A stretch of 6,975 bases of DNA, from assembly GCA_014728875.1 (NCBI GenBank), contig WJKV01000039.1, positions 1 to 6,975 on the forward strand, written 5' to 3'. The notes under the pieces are model-generated. The model was not told the origin of the DNA and made no database searches. It saw nothing but the letters and a program-made list of their open reading frames with translations. Numbering within the stretch: the first letter of the stretch is position 1; each line of letters opens with the position of its first letter. Of this stretch, positions 1 through 5,390 are shown piece by piece. Source of the stretch: Candidatus Woesearchaeota archaeon. GTDB lineage: Archaea; Nanobdellota; Nanobdellia; Woesearchaeales; WJKV01. Position numbers and translations under genes: made by a program.

Positions 1-2
1 CT

Positions 3-713
3 GATGCATTGTGGATGAGTTTGTACAATTCATTGAGTATTTTAGGCCCAAAAGTAAAAAAAGAAGCGGCTAATTTTATCGACGAGAGATATCGTGTTGC
101 GTATGATTATGAGATATGGGATTATCAACAAGTTTCTTTTTTTAGAGCGTCAATAAAGAAAATATATAATTATATCGGCAAGTTAAAACCTAGAACTTTT
201 GTGCAGAAAGATTGTCTTGAAGAGGCATTCAGTAAGTTGGAAGACATTGAGGTTTTAGATCAAAATGCAGGAGAAATTGCAAAAGAAAAAGTTTTGCCTG
301 GCGAATGGTCGGTAATGTATATACTTACAGGAATTATTATTTTCTGTGTTTTTTACATCAAGGAATGGTCTTTGCACTCGATAATATTCACTATTTTGTT
401 AACCACTGCTGTTTTGATTGTTATGTTGATTATCAGAGATTTGGATAATCTTCGTCTAAAGGGTGAATACTTGGGCTATGAGTCTGGGCAGCAAGTTTTC
501 GATGTAATAGGAAAGCCTAGATACTATTATTATGCAGCTCTTGTTAAGGGTTATACGATGAAACCCGTAGGAAAAACCTTCAGGATAGGCTTCCACGAGC
601 CAGGACAAAAGCCAATAATCTTGACGTTCAGGCAGGACGAAGACTGGAGAACTGTGGTGAAAAGAGCTTATTATCAAGGAAAAATGCCTGGAAAATCAGA
701 GAAAAAAGACTAA
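3..713 (+). CDS. C-terminal part of a two-helix membrane protein, possibly bestrophin-like (DUF4239-type); 5' truncated by window edge
   Basis: The frame is open from base 3 with no stop to the left edge, so the true start lies outside; the TTG at 9 and ATG at 15 have no Shine-Dalgarno support. Counting from the TTG at 9, residues 1-97 are a soluble, mostly helical segment containing FIDERYRVAYDYEIWDY. Two hydrophobic helices follow at about 101-118 and 123-142. A charged exit RDLDNLR (143-149) leads into a tail of about 85 residues, rich in Tyr early and Lys late. LPGEW just before the first helix and an LD motif just after the second recall the C-terminal half of DUF4239 (bestrophin-like) proteins, whose first helices would lie off the edge. 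That assignment rests on pattern only. The protein should sit in the cytoplasmic membrane; its function is unknown. The gene is AT-rich compared with xerA and ends 13 bases from the convergent xerA stop, with no clear terminator between them. Confidence 0.7.
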   Translation, partial: DALWMSLYNSLSILGPKVKKEAANFIDERYRVAYDYEIWDYQQVSFFRASIKKIYNYIGKLKPRTFVQKDCLEEAFSKLEDIEVLDQNAGEIAKEKVLPGEWSVMYILTGIIIFCVFYIKEWSLHSIIFTILLTTAVLIVMLIIRDLDNLRLKGEYLGYESGQQVFDVIGKPRYYYYAALVKGYTMKPVGKTFRIGFHEPGQKPIILTFRQDEDWRTVVKRAYYQGKMPGKSEKKD

Positions 714-726
714 AAAGAAGAAATGA

Positions 727-1542
727 CTACAGCACATCCAGAGGGCTTCTCACTTGTTTCAGCTGTTTTGTGCTGACCTTGGTATAGAACTGAGTTGTTT
801 GCAGGTTAGAATGCGCCAAGAGCTCCTGTATGAGCCGGATGTCAGTGCCTGCCTCCAGCAGGTGCGTGGCGAACGCATGCCTCAGAAGGTGGCAATACAC
901 CTTCTTCTTGATGCCTGCCTTTGCAGCTGCCCTGTGCAGCGCTTTCTGCGCATATCTGATGGTTATCGCGCCTTTCCTGCCCGGAAACAAGAACCCGTCT
1001 TTAGTGCCTTCGATAGAAGGAAGATATTCTTCCAGATCTACTATAACTTTGTCAGACAATATGAAGAACCTGTCCTTTCCGCCCTTTCCCTTTCGTATGA
1101 GGCCTGTCTTGTCTCCAAGATTCAGATCTTTCTTCTTTAGGCCTACGCATTCAGCCACCCTGAGCCCGCTGCTATACATCAGCTCAATCAGCAGCTTATC
1201 TCGCAGATTGTCTGTATTTTCTATCAAATCTCGGATTTCCTGCTTTGTCAGGACCTCTGGCAGCTTCCTCTGCTTCTTGGGGGTCTTGATGTCAACTGTG
1301 ATCTTTCTTTTCAGGACCTCATCATAGAAAAACCTCAAAGCACTCCGTGCCAAAGCCACTGTCGCAGGGTCATTGCCCTTGTCTGTCAGCCGGAAGGCAA
1401 GGTAGGATTTGATGTCATCAGTGGTCACTTGGTTCGGTTGCTTGCCAACAAATTTCAGAAAATCAAGATTGTAGTAGACATAGTTGCGGACAGTCTGCTC
1501 TGACTTGCCCTGAATCTTCAGCTCTGTGCTGATTTTTTTCAC
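727..1542 (-). CDS. xerA: Tyrosine recombinase XerA (Xer family site-specific recombinase)
   Basis: This 271-residue protein is a complete tyrosine recombinase. An N-terminal SAM-like core-binding domain (about 1-85: SEQTVRNYVYYNLDFLKF, then ALRFFYDEVLK) precedes a C-terminal catalytic domain (about 95-271). The catalytic set is visible: Arg128 in SSGLRVAE, Lys153 or Lys156 in KGKGGKDR, His218 and Arg221 in HLLRH, His244 in LLAHSN, and the nucleophile Tyr253 in TTQFYTKVS. XerA proteins act in the cytoplasm and resolve chromosome dimers at dif; some relatives are integrases. The single gene without excisionase or phage neighbours favours the housekeeping role (inference). The start used is GTG at 1542, the first canonical start. 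The frame stays open upstream and would add KKTDIV, which fits typical XerA N-termini, so a non-canonical upstream ATT start (1545 or 1566) cannot be excluded. Expression is probably governed by the palindromic promoter at 1576-1612. Confidence 0.93.
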   Translation of the reverse strand: MKKISTELKIQGKSEQTVRNYVYYNLDFLKFVGKQPNQVTTDDIKSYLAFRLTDKGNDPATVALARSALRFFYDEVLKRKITVDIKTPKKQRKLPEVLTKQEIRDLIENTDNLRDKLLIELMYSSGLRVAECVGLKKKDLNLGDKTGLIRKGKGGKDRFFILSDKVIVDLEEYLPSIEGTKDGFLFPGRKGAITIRYAQKALHRAAAKAGIKKKVYCHLLRHAFATHLLEAGTDIRLIQELLAHSNLQTTQFYTKVSTKQLKQVRSPLDVL

Positions 1543-1575
1543 AATGTCTGTTTTTTTGACTGTAATCGCCTCTTT

Positions 1576-1601
1576 GTTCGCACAATATACATTGTGCGAA
1601 C
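1576..1601. promoter_or_regulatory. Perfect inverted repeat in the xerA promoter (operator candidate; dif-like geometry)
   Basis: The arms GTTCGCACAAT (1576-1586) and ATTGTGCGAAC (1591-1601) are exact reverse complements with a 4-base ATAC spacer. The site lies 34 bases upstream of the xerA GTG. It sits directly downstream of one minus-strand TATA element (about 1603-1612) and encloses another TATA-like core (1584-1592) at its centre. A protein bound here would block TBP or polymerase, which suggests a repressor operator, possibly XerA autoregulation. Read with a 6-base spacer it also has the roughly 11-6-11 shape of a Xer dif site (1575-1602, one arm mismatch), but the arms do not resemble the AT-rich archaeal dif sequence I remember from Pyrococcus. 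Confidence 0.6.
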
Positions 1602-1602
1602 T

Positions 1603-1612
1603 TGTATATAAT
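1603..1612 (-). promoter_or_regulatory. TATA box for xerA
   Basis: On the minus strand this reads AATTATATAC, a good archaeal TATA element. A start site about 25 bases downstream would fall near 1582, inside the inverted repeat, giving a leader of about 40 bases before the GTG at 1542. The second TATA-like core inside the repeat (1584-1592) would instead give a start near 1562. The element also reads as TATATAAT on the plus strand, so transcription to the right is possible. Confidence 0.5.
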
Positions 1613-1683
1613 TATTGTGTTTCTGGGACCCCTCTCTAAAGTATGCAAATACAGCAATCGGATTTGATAATCGAAGAAATCGC

Positions 1684-1714
1684 AAGAATTAAGGGCTGAA
1701 ACCTAAGAATTCTT
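1684..1714. terminator. Imperfect hairpin at the end of the 213-residue gene, possible terminator
   Basis: AAGAATT (1684-1690) pairs with AATTCTT (1708-1714). Inside, AGG (1692-1694) pairs with CCT (1702-1704) across a small asymmetric internal loop, leaving a 7-base loop. The structure overlaps the stop codon of the minus-strand gene ending at 1713. There is no strong U tract right after it on the minus strand, so termination activity is uncertain. Confidence 0.3.
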
Positions 1715-2354
1715 AATATGTGCGGCCGAGATGGCCAGGAGTTTTGTAATATTCAAAGATTGGCTTGGACAACAATAGCTGGACCCTGTAGATTTCGCAT
1801 TCTTTTTCCAGTTCTATCCTGGGCGGAGGAATCACTTCCCATGTTGACAGGATAATCTTCCTTGTTTGAGTTGTTCGCTTTGCACCGGATGTGCCTCTTT
1901 CATGGACAACAGCCACTGCATTGAAATTCATTTCCAAAACACCTTCGATCACTGCCCTGTCGATCTGGTCCCTCAGTCTGGTGTAAGTGTCATAAGGTGT
2001 TAATAAATTCGCACTCGAGATGTGCCCTGTCCTTTTCCTGTATTGGATGTGGTCCTCATTGACATCCAGGGGTATTCTAAGAAGATGGCCAGGCGCAGCT
2101 TCTCTTAGATCGTCAGTGCACAGGATCTCGCACAGCCTGTCCAGTGCCTTCGCCTCTGTCATTACCTCGCCTGGATGTGTCTTGACAGCATCAACCTTGT
2201 TGGCTGCCTGTACAATATCGCGCAGAGCGCTCTTCAAAGGCGTGATCTGGTAAGCATGCCTGAGCCTGCCTTCGTTCTTGACAATGTATAGGCCCCAGAT
2301 TCTTCTTCCTATTCTTGATGATCTCGCTCTTGGTCTTCTTGGCCTTTTTTTCAT
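1713..2354 (-). CDS. Uncharacterised basic protein, second gene of a two-gene operon
   Basis: I do not recognise this 213-residue protein. Its N-terminus is strongly basic (KKRPRRPRARSSRIGRR, residues 2-18), which suggests nucleic-acid or ribosome contact. A mixed alpha/beta body follows, with a charged middle (VNEDHIQYRKRTGHISS). The C-terminal third looks strand-rich: GVLEMNFNAVAVVHERG, RKIILSTWEVIPPP, YRVQLLLSKP. There is no signal peptide, no membrane helix and no clear metal-binding cluster. The ATG at 2354 lies 11 bases after the stop of the upstream four-cysteine gene. The TAG stop of that gene is part of TAGGTAAG, whose AGGT can serve as a Shine-Dalgarno sequence, so the two genes are probably co-transcribed and translationally coupled. 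The shared function is unknown; an RNA or DNA transaction is an inference from charge alone. Confidence 0.75.
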   Translation of the reverse strand: MKKRPRRPRARSSRIGRRIWGLYIVKNEGRLRHAYQITPLKSALRDIVQAANKVDAVKTHPGEVMTEAKALDRLCEILCTDDLREAAPGHLLRIPLDVNEDHIQYRKRTGHISSANLLTPYDTYTRLRDQIDRAVIEGVLEMNFNAVAVVHERGTSGAKRTTQTRKIILSTWEVIPPPRIELEKECEIYRVQLLLSKPIFEYYKTPGHLGRTY

Positions 2355-2365
2355 CTGAATCTTAC

Positions 2366-2812
2366 CTAGAATATATTTGAGATGCTGGCTGAAAGGTCTG
2401 AAATTGTGCCAGAAAGCCGTTTCAGGATTCCTTTCTGCCTGGTTTCAGGCACTATCCATCCGTTCTTGAAGTACAGATATCTGTTAGCCTTCAAATTGCA
2501 TGTTGGATCTTCGCAGATCCTTATGTTCCTGACCTGTTCTGTGAATGATTTTGAAGAGCTGAATCTGCCTGTCTCATTCCCGCAGAAGCCGCATTCCAGA
2601 TCATAATCGAGCATATAGCTGTTATCTGCGATGTTCGTGAAGCTTTTTATCTTGTATAGGGGAATGTCTGTGGGTCCGCTGCTTCTCAGCCTGTTCAGAA
2701 GCATGTTGTATCTTAGAATGAGGAATCTTGCAGAAGTTATCTTGCCTTTTCTCAGCTTTTTTACTATGCTGTCTTCTAGACACACTATCTTTTCATATTT
2801 GTATAACTTCAT
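2366..2812 (-). CDS. Uncharacterised protein with a four-cysteine (zinc-ribbon-like) centre
   Basis: This is a 148-residue protein of unknown family. Residues 1-45 form a basic helical region (VKKLRKGKITSARFLILRYNMLLNRLR). The middle holds CGFC (Cys74, Cys77) and, 22 residues on, CEDPTC (Cys100, Cys105). That spacing of two cysteine pairs suits a zinc ribbon-like structural site. The segment NRYLYFKNGWIVPE follows, and the tail is rich in Ser and Ile. No membrane helix or catalytic motif is visible. The start is ATG 2812, preceded by a weak CGGGGC at about 7 bases; an archaeal TATA box lies at 2857-2867. It is the first gene of a pair with the basic protein starting at 2354. Zinc-binding together with basic character suggests a nucleic-acid-associated role, but this is inference. 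Confidence 0.75.
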   Translation of the reverse strand: MKLYKYEKIVCLEDSIVKKLRKGKITSARFLILRYNMLLNRLRSSGPTDIPLYKIKSFTNIADNSYMLDYDLECGFCGNETGRFSSSKSFTEQVRNIRICEDPTCNLKANRYLYFKNGWIVPETRQKGILKRLSGTISDLSASISNIF

Positions 2813-2846
2813 TATCTTGCCCCGATTGCCCCTCTATTCCTTTCAC

Positions 2847-2858
2847 ATTGGGCCCAAT
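2847..2858. promoter_or_regulatory. 12-bp perfect palindrome in a divergent promoter (operator candidate)
   Basis: ATTGGGCCCAAT is fully self-complementary. It abuts the TATA box of the leftward gene (2857-2867), lies between that box and its expected start site near 2836, and is 25 bases upstream of the rightward PAC2 TATA box. This is where an archaeal repressor would block the leftward promoter. No regulator is identified. Confidence 0.4.
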
Positions 2859-2867
2859 ATTTAAAAC
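2857..2867 (-). promoter_or_regulatory. TATA box of the leftward two-gene operon
   Basis: The minus strand reads TTTTAAATATT. The centre is 50 bases upstream of the ATG at 2812, so a leader of about 25 bases is expected, carrying GGGG at 2820-2823 as a weak ribosome-binding site. Confidence 0.45.
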
Positions 2868-2883
2868 TTACGCAATCAAAAAG

Positions 2884-2891
2884 TTTATATA
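2884..2891 (+). promoter_or_regulatory. TATA box of the PAC2 gene
   Basis: TTTATATA preceded by the purine-rich AAAAAG, as in archaeal BRE/TATA promoters. Transcription should begin near 2912, giving a short leader that contains the ribosome-binding site at 2914-2922. Confidence 0.65.
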
Positions 2892-2913
2892 CCGTCGAGC
2901 CTCTGCTGTGATA

Positions 2914-2922
2914 AGAGGTGAT
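2914..2922 (+). promoter_or_regulatory. Shine-Dalgarno site that fixes the PAC2 start at 2926
   Basis: AGAGGTGAT matches the complement of the archaeal 16S rRNA 3' end over GAGGTGAT and ends 3 bases before the ATG. It excludes the longer reading that begins at 2728, which would run through the promoter. Confidence 0.8.
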
Positions 2923-2925
2923 ACA

Positions 2926-3648
2926 ATGGAGATTGTTCTTGAAGGAAAAATCAAAGGCAAGCCTAAATTGATAGAGGGTTTTCCTGGACTAGGTCTTGTC
3001 GGAACTATTGCTACTGAATTCTTAATCGAACAGCTGAAGGCCAAGCCAATAGGCTCGATTACAGGCTCGGAGATACCTCCTTTAGTCGCTGTTCACGACA
3101 ATAAGCTGGTGAAACCTATTGGTTTGTTTTATGCAGAGAAGCAGAATCTGCTCATCCTGCACGTAATAAGCGGCATACCTGGAGCAGAGAACAAGATTGC
3201 GGACCTGCTTGTGCAGAAGATAAAGCAGTGGAATGTCTCAGAGATAATCAGCGTCGAGAGTGTTGCAGCCCCTCTTCTCAAAAAAGAAACAAAAGAAGGC
3301 AAGGGATACTATTACTGCAATAATGCTTCTTGCAAGAAAAAGATGAAAGCTTTGGGCCTTGACGAGCTGAAAGAGGGTATAATAATGGGTGTAACAGGCG
3401 CTCTGATGCTTAAGGCAAAGAAACTGCCTTTGACATGCATATTCGCAGAGACCCACACAAAGCTTCCTGACAGCAAGGCAGCAGCAAAGATAATAGAGGT
3501 GCTGAACGGCTACCTGGACTTGAAAATCGACGTAAAACCTCTGCTGAAAAGCGCAGAAGAGTTCGAGCATAAGATAAAGAATCTTATACAGAAAGCAACG
3601 CAGGCAAGCAAGACAAAGGATAAAAAGAAGCTCAGCTATGTAGGCTAG
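2926..3648 (+). CDS. PAC2 family protein (archaeal proteasome assembly chaperone homologue)
   Basis: This 240-residue protein matches the PAC2 family. It has the N-terminal glycine-rich GFPGLGLVG (18-26), the SEIPPL segment (48-53), strand NLLILHVISGIPG (74-86), SVESVAAP (109-116), the EGIIMGVTGALM helix entry (150-161), FAETHTKLPDSKAA (173-186), and a C-terminal helix from LLKSAEEFEHKIKNL. Archaeal homologues PbaA and PbaB assist 20S proteasome assembly or bind the core through a C-terminal HbYX tail. Here the chain ends LSYVG, with Tyr third from the end rather than second, so the canonical HbYX is shifted. A Cys pair (Cys131, Cys136 in CNNASC) sits at the place where relatives usually have a loop between strand and helix. 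The protein is cytoplasmic. The start is set by AGAGGTGAT and the TATA box upstream. No proteasome genes are adjacent. Which PAC2 subfamily it belongs to cannot be decided by eye. Confidence 0.9.
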   Translation: MEIVLEGKIKGKPKLIEGFPGLGLVGTIATEFLIEQLKAKPIGSITGSEIPPLVAVHDNKLVKPIGLFYAEKQNLLILHVISGIPGAENKIADLLVQKIKQWNVSEIISVESVAAPLLKKETKEGKGYYYCNNASCKKKMKALGLDELKEGIIMGVTGALMLKAKKLPLTCIFAETHTKLPDSKAAAKIIEVLNGYLDLKIDVKPLLKSAEEFEHKIKNLIQKATQASKTKDKKKLSYVG

Positions 3649-3650
3649 AA

Positions 3651-3687
3651 TTTTCTGTTTTTCTTTTTTTATTTTTTAATTCTTTTC
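3651..3687 (+). terminator. Poly-T terminator after the PAC2 gene
   Basis: Starting 3 bases after the stop are successive T runs (TTTT, TTTTT, TTTTTTT, TTTTTT, TTTT) without a GC-rich stem. This is the usual form of an archaeal intrinsic terminator. Confidence 0.75.
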
Positions 3688-3735
3688 AATATGGAAAACA
3701 ATTGTTAAAAAACTTTAATTTTCTCTAATATATTT

Positions 3736-3759
3736 TAATTATAATCATAATTATAATTA
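3736..3759. terminator. AT-only perfect hairpin in a convergent intergenic region
   Basis: TAATTATAAT (3736-3745) and ATTATAATTA (3750-3759) are exact reverse complements around CATA. Together with the next hairpin it separates the converging PAC2 and transglutaminase-like genes. A role in termination or transcript-end protection is inference, because such symmetry also arises easily in AT-only DNA. Confidence 0.35.
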
Positions 3760-3761
3760 TT

Positions 3762-3779
3762 AATCTTTGATTAAAGATT
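3762..3779. terminator. Second perfect hairpin abutting the transglutaminase-like stop codon
   Basis: AATCTTT (3762-3768) and AAAGATT (3773-3779) pair perfectly around GATT. The structure begins immediately after the stop of the leftward gene at 3780. Farther along, the minus strand carries GTTTTTTAAC (about 3706-3715), where transcription could end. Confidence 0.4.
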
Positions 3780-4889
3780 TTATTCTACAACAGGATTAGT
3801 ATTTTTAATTTTTTCTGAAAAGATTTGATTGTAAGTTTTCCAGAAATTTTTTGCTATAAATGCGAGTAAAGTTTCAGTAGATCTTGTAGGCTTTTTAGGT
3901 TTTGCAGGAGCATATGTTTCTTGCTTTTTTCTAGGTTCTATTTTAATTTTGCCCTTAGGATCAATCATTTTAACCAATTCAAGTTGTTCAGGGGTAGTTA
4001 CGTATTTTCCGTCGTGCTTAATTTTATAATTGTTCAAATGATCAGGTGTTGGATGGTGCTTTCCCGACGGGATTTCACCTATCCATCTAGTAACTGAACC
4101 GTCTGCATTCAATGTTCCCCAGGTAGGGTCTATCGTGCAATTATTTCCATTATACCTAAGGAAATAAGGATACTGTGCTTCAACCCACACATGCCTTCCT
4201 CTTCCTCTGCACGAACCTTTTACTACATTTGAATATAAACCTGCAGTCTGCATTAGTATTTGTAAAATGTCTGCAATATGTCTGCATACTCCACCGTCTT
4301 TGTATGCTGCCATGTCGATTGTCAAATCCTCATCGCCGTATTGTCTATTAACATAAGGTATTTTTTTGACAACATAATCGTATAGAGTCTTGTACACTTC
4401 TTTATGATTTTTGTTATCAATAGCAACAGATTTTGCAAAAGCCATTTCTTCAAGCCATTCTTCCTTGCTTATTCTGAACTTTTTTCTTTCTTTTTCTCCG
4501 CTATTTCTTCCTGTATTCCTTGCATCACTTCCCATGTCAGTATAACCTTCCATCAAATACAAAGGGATTCCTTGGAAAATTTGATCTCCTTCGGATCTAA
4601 AAGCTAATTTATCAAGCAGAATTTCAAGTTTTACAGCCTCTCTGCAAACTCTGGATATTTCTATATCAAGTTTATCAGCAACATATTTTATTGAGACATT
4701 GAGTGCATTGATTTGTTTAATAGGATTGTTTTGATATGAGGGAAGAAATAATTCTGTTGCATATTCTCTGGCCATTTCATCTTCTTTCTCTTGATCGAAC
4801 CCTGCATAAGTATAATCTTCAGCAGCGATTTGATATAATACGCCATTCATAAGTGCTTTTTGGATATCTAATGAACTTGCTTGTGTCAT
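3780..4889 (-). CDS. Transglutaminase-like cysteine protease-fold protein
   Basis: This 369-residue protein has a transglutaminase-like core in the C-terminal half. The catalytic triad is intact and in the usual order: Cys202 in GGVCRHIADILQIL, His233 in GRHVWVEA, Asp254 in TIDPTWG. Such domains cleave or ligate amide bonds through the thiol. No signal peptide, lipobox or membrane helix is visible, so an intracellular location is likely; that differs from many archaeal members, which are secreted. The N-terminal about 135 residues are helical and acidic/polar with no family I recognise, and the last about 50 are basic and Pro/Lys-rich (YAPAKPKKPTR). The start is ATG 4889, about 27 bases from a TATA box, implying a leaderless message. 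Codons are markedly A/T-ending compared with xerA or the PAC2 gene, which may indicate acquisition or low expression. The substrate is unknown. Confidence 0.85.
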   Translation of the reverse strand: MTQASSLDIQKALMNGVLYQIAAEDYTYAGFDQEKEDEMAREYATELFLPSYQNNPIKQINALNVSIKYVADKLDIEISRVCREAVKLEILLDKLAFRSEGDQIFQGIPLYLMEGYTDMGSDARNTGRNSGEKERKKFRISKEEWLEEMAFAKSVAIDNKNHKEVYKTLYDYVVKKIPYVNRQYGDEDLTIDMAAYKDGGVCRHIADILQILMQTAGLYSNVVKGSCRGRGRHVWVEAQYPYFLRYNGNNCTIDPTWGTLNADGSVTRWIGEIPSGKHHPTPDHLNNYKIKHDGKYVTTPEQLELVKMIDPKGKIKIEPRKKQETYAPAKPKKPTRSTETLLAFIAKNFWKTYNQIFSEKIKNTNPVVE

Positions 4890-4911
4890 TTTAGTAATTT
4901 ATCTATTGTGG

Positions 4912-4920
4912 GTTTATAAA
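4912..4920 (-). promoter_or_regulatory. TATA box of the transglutaminase-like gene
   Basis: The minus strand reads TTTATAAAC, centred about 27 bases from the ATG at 4889. The expected transcription start therefore coincides with the start codon (leaderless), and there is no Shine-Dalgarno sequence between them. Confidence 0.6.
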
Positions 4921-4922
4921 GC

Positions 4923-5162
4923 TTACGGTTTTGTCATCACCGGGCGGGGACAAACAAAACAAGAATTCTCTAGTCTTCTGTTTTCTTTATTGAAATATTT
5001 GATGCGATCATCTAAATCTCTGCCTAATCTCTTTGCTTCTTTGTTTAATCTTTCTGCTTCTCTTACTATTGCCTGCGGATCTTCGCTATAGAAATTCAGC
5101 CCATAACCTTTAAAAACCACCCTCAACAGAAGCTTGATATGAACGATGTTTTGCACGAGCAT
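4923..5162 (-). CDS. Doubtful short ORF, helical charged peptide (possible gene remnant)
   Basis: An open frame of 79 codons from ATG 5162; shorter options start at TTG 5126 or GTG 5120. The part after about residue 26 looks protein-like: a charged amphipathic helix, DPQAIVREAERLNKEAKRL, then RRLENSCFVCPRPV with a CxxC at the end. The first 26 residues run antisense to the leader or start of the rightward small gene and look non-coding. The only TATA-like element (TTTTTAAAGG, 5108-5118) lies downstream of every canonical start, so no convincing promoter-start pair exists. The frame stops 2 bases before the TATA box of the next minus-strand gene. It could be a real small protein, a 5'-eroded remnant, or chance. 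Confidence 0.3.
   Translation of the reverse strand: MLVQNIVHIKLLLRVVFKGYGLNFYSEDPQAIVREAERLNKEAKRLGRDLDDRIKYFNKENRRLENSCFVCPRPVMTKP
5108..5118 (+). promoter_or_regulatory. TATA box of the small coiled-coil gene
   Basis: CTTTAAAAACC, nearly identical to CTTAAAAACC in front of the fusion gene at 6060. Transcription is expected near 5139, either a leaderless start at ATG 5139 or a leader of about 42 bases to the ATG at 5181. Confidence 0.55.
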
Positions 5163-5165
5163 TAT

Positions 5166-5173
5166 GAGGAGGT
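5166..5173 (+). promoter_or_regulatory. Strong Shine-Dalgarno site for the start at 5181
   Basis: GAGGAGGT complements the archaeal 16S rRNA 3' end and lies 7 bases before the ATG at 5181, an ideal spacing. It favours 5181 over the upstream in-frame ATG at 5139, although in the longer reading these bases would simply encode Glu-Glu-Val. Confidence 0.6.
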
Positions 5174-5180
5174 CAAGGAC

Positions 5181-5381
5181 ATGTTTGGTTTTGGAATAGA
5201 AGGCTTCAAACGGAAAGTGATCGCAGCCTTCAGAAAGATGAAGCAGGAAGTAAAGACAGCAAATGAGTGGATCTTCTATCTCGACAGGAACCAGAGAGAC
5301 ATGGAATTCAAGATAAAAGAGCTGGAAAACAAAGTAAAGATGCTCGAGCAGATGCAGAAAAAGAAGGTTTATGTTTATTGA
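5181..5381 (+). CDS. Small coiled-coil protein of unknown function
   Basis: The 66-residue product begins MFGFGIEGFKRKV. The longer alternative from ATG 5139 adds MNDVLHEHYEEVKD and overlaps the doubtful minus-strand ORF. A basic helix (KRKVIAAFRKMKQEV) is followed by NEWIFYLDRNQRD and a heptad-patterned coiled coil (MEFKIKELENKVKMLEQM) to near the C-terminus, so it probably oligomerises. There is no membrane segment or signal peptide. Short MFGFG-initiated helical proteins with a W-I-x-x-L motif before a coiled coil are, to my recollection, frequent hypothetical proteins in DPANN archaea; none has a function I can name. The gene has its own TATA box and is followed directly by the 99-bp inverted-repeat element. 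Confidence 0.75.
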   Translation: MFGFGIEGFKRKVIAAFRKMKQEVKTANEWIFYLDRNQRDMEFKIKELENKVKMLEQMQKKKVYVY

Positions 5382-5390
5382 TTTTCTAAT

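Noticed and set aside
754..1327. Two overlapping plus-strand ORFs of 128 and 165 codons
   Set aside because: They lie entirely antisense to xerA, whose complete catalytic set proves the minus-strand reading; their Ser/Phe/Leu/Cys-rich translations are typical of shadows.
1575..1602. Calling the xerA-upstream palindrome the chromosomal dif site outright
   Set aside because: The arms are GC-richer than, and unlike, the archaeal dif sequence I know, and the position over the promoter fits an operator at least as well.
1463..1657. 64-codon minus-strand ORF across the xerA start
   Set aside because: It is out of frame with xerA, covers its promoter, and has a translation without recognisable features.
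2728..2925. 66-codon N-terminal extension of the PAC2 gene
   Set aside because: It would pass through the TATA box and Shine-Dalgarno site and overlap the opposite-strand gene; the PAC2 domain begins normally at ATG 2926.
3697..3706. AACAATTGTT palindrome
   Set aside because: A 10-bp AT-rich palindrome in an AT-rich intergenic stretch is expected by chance and has no promoter context.
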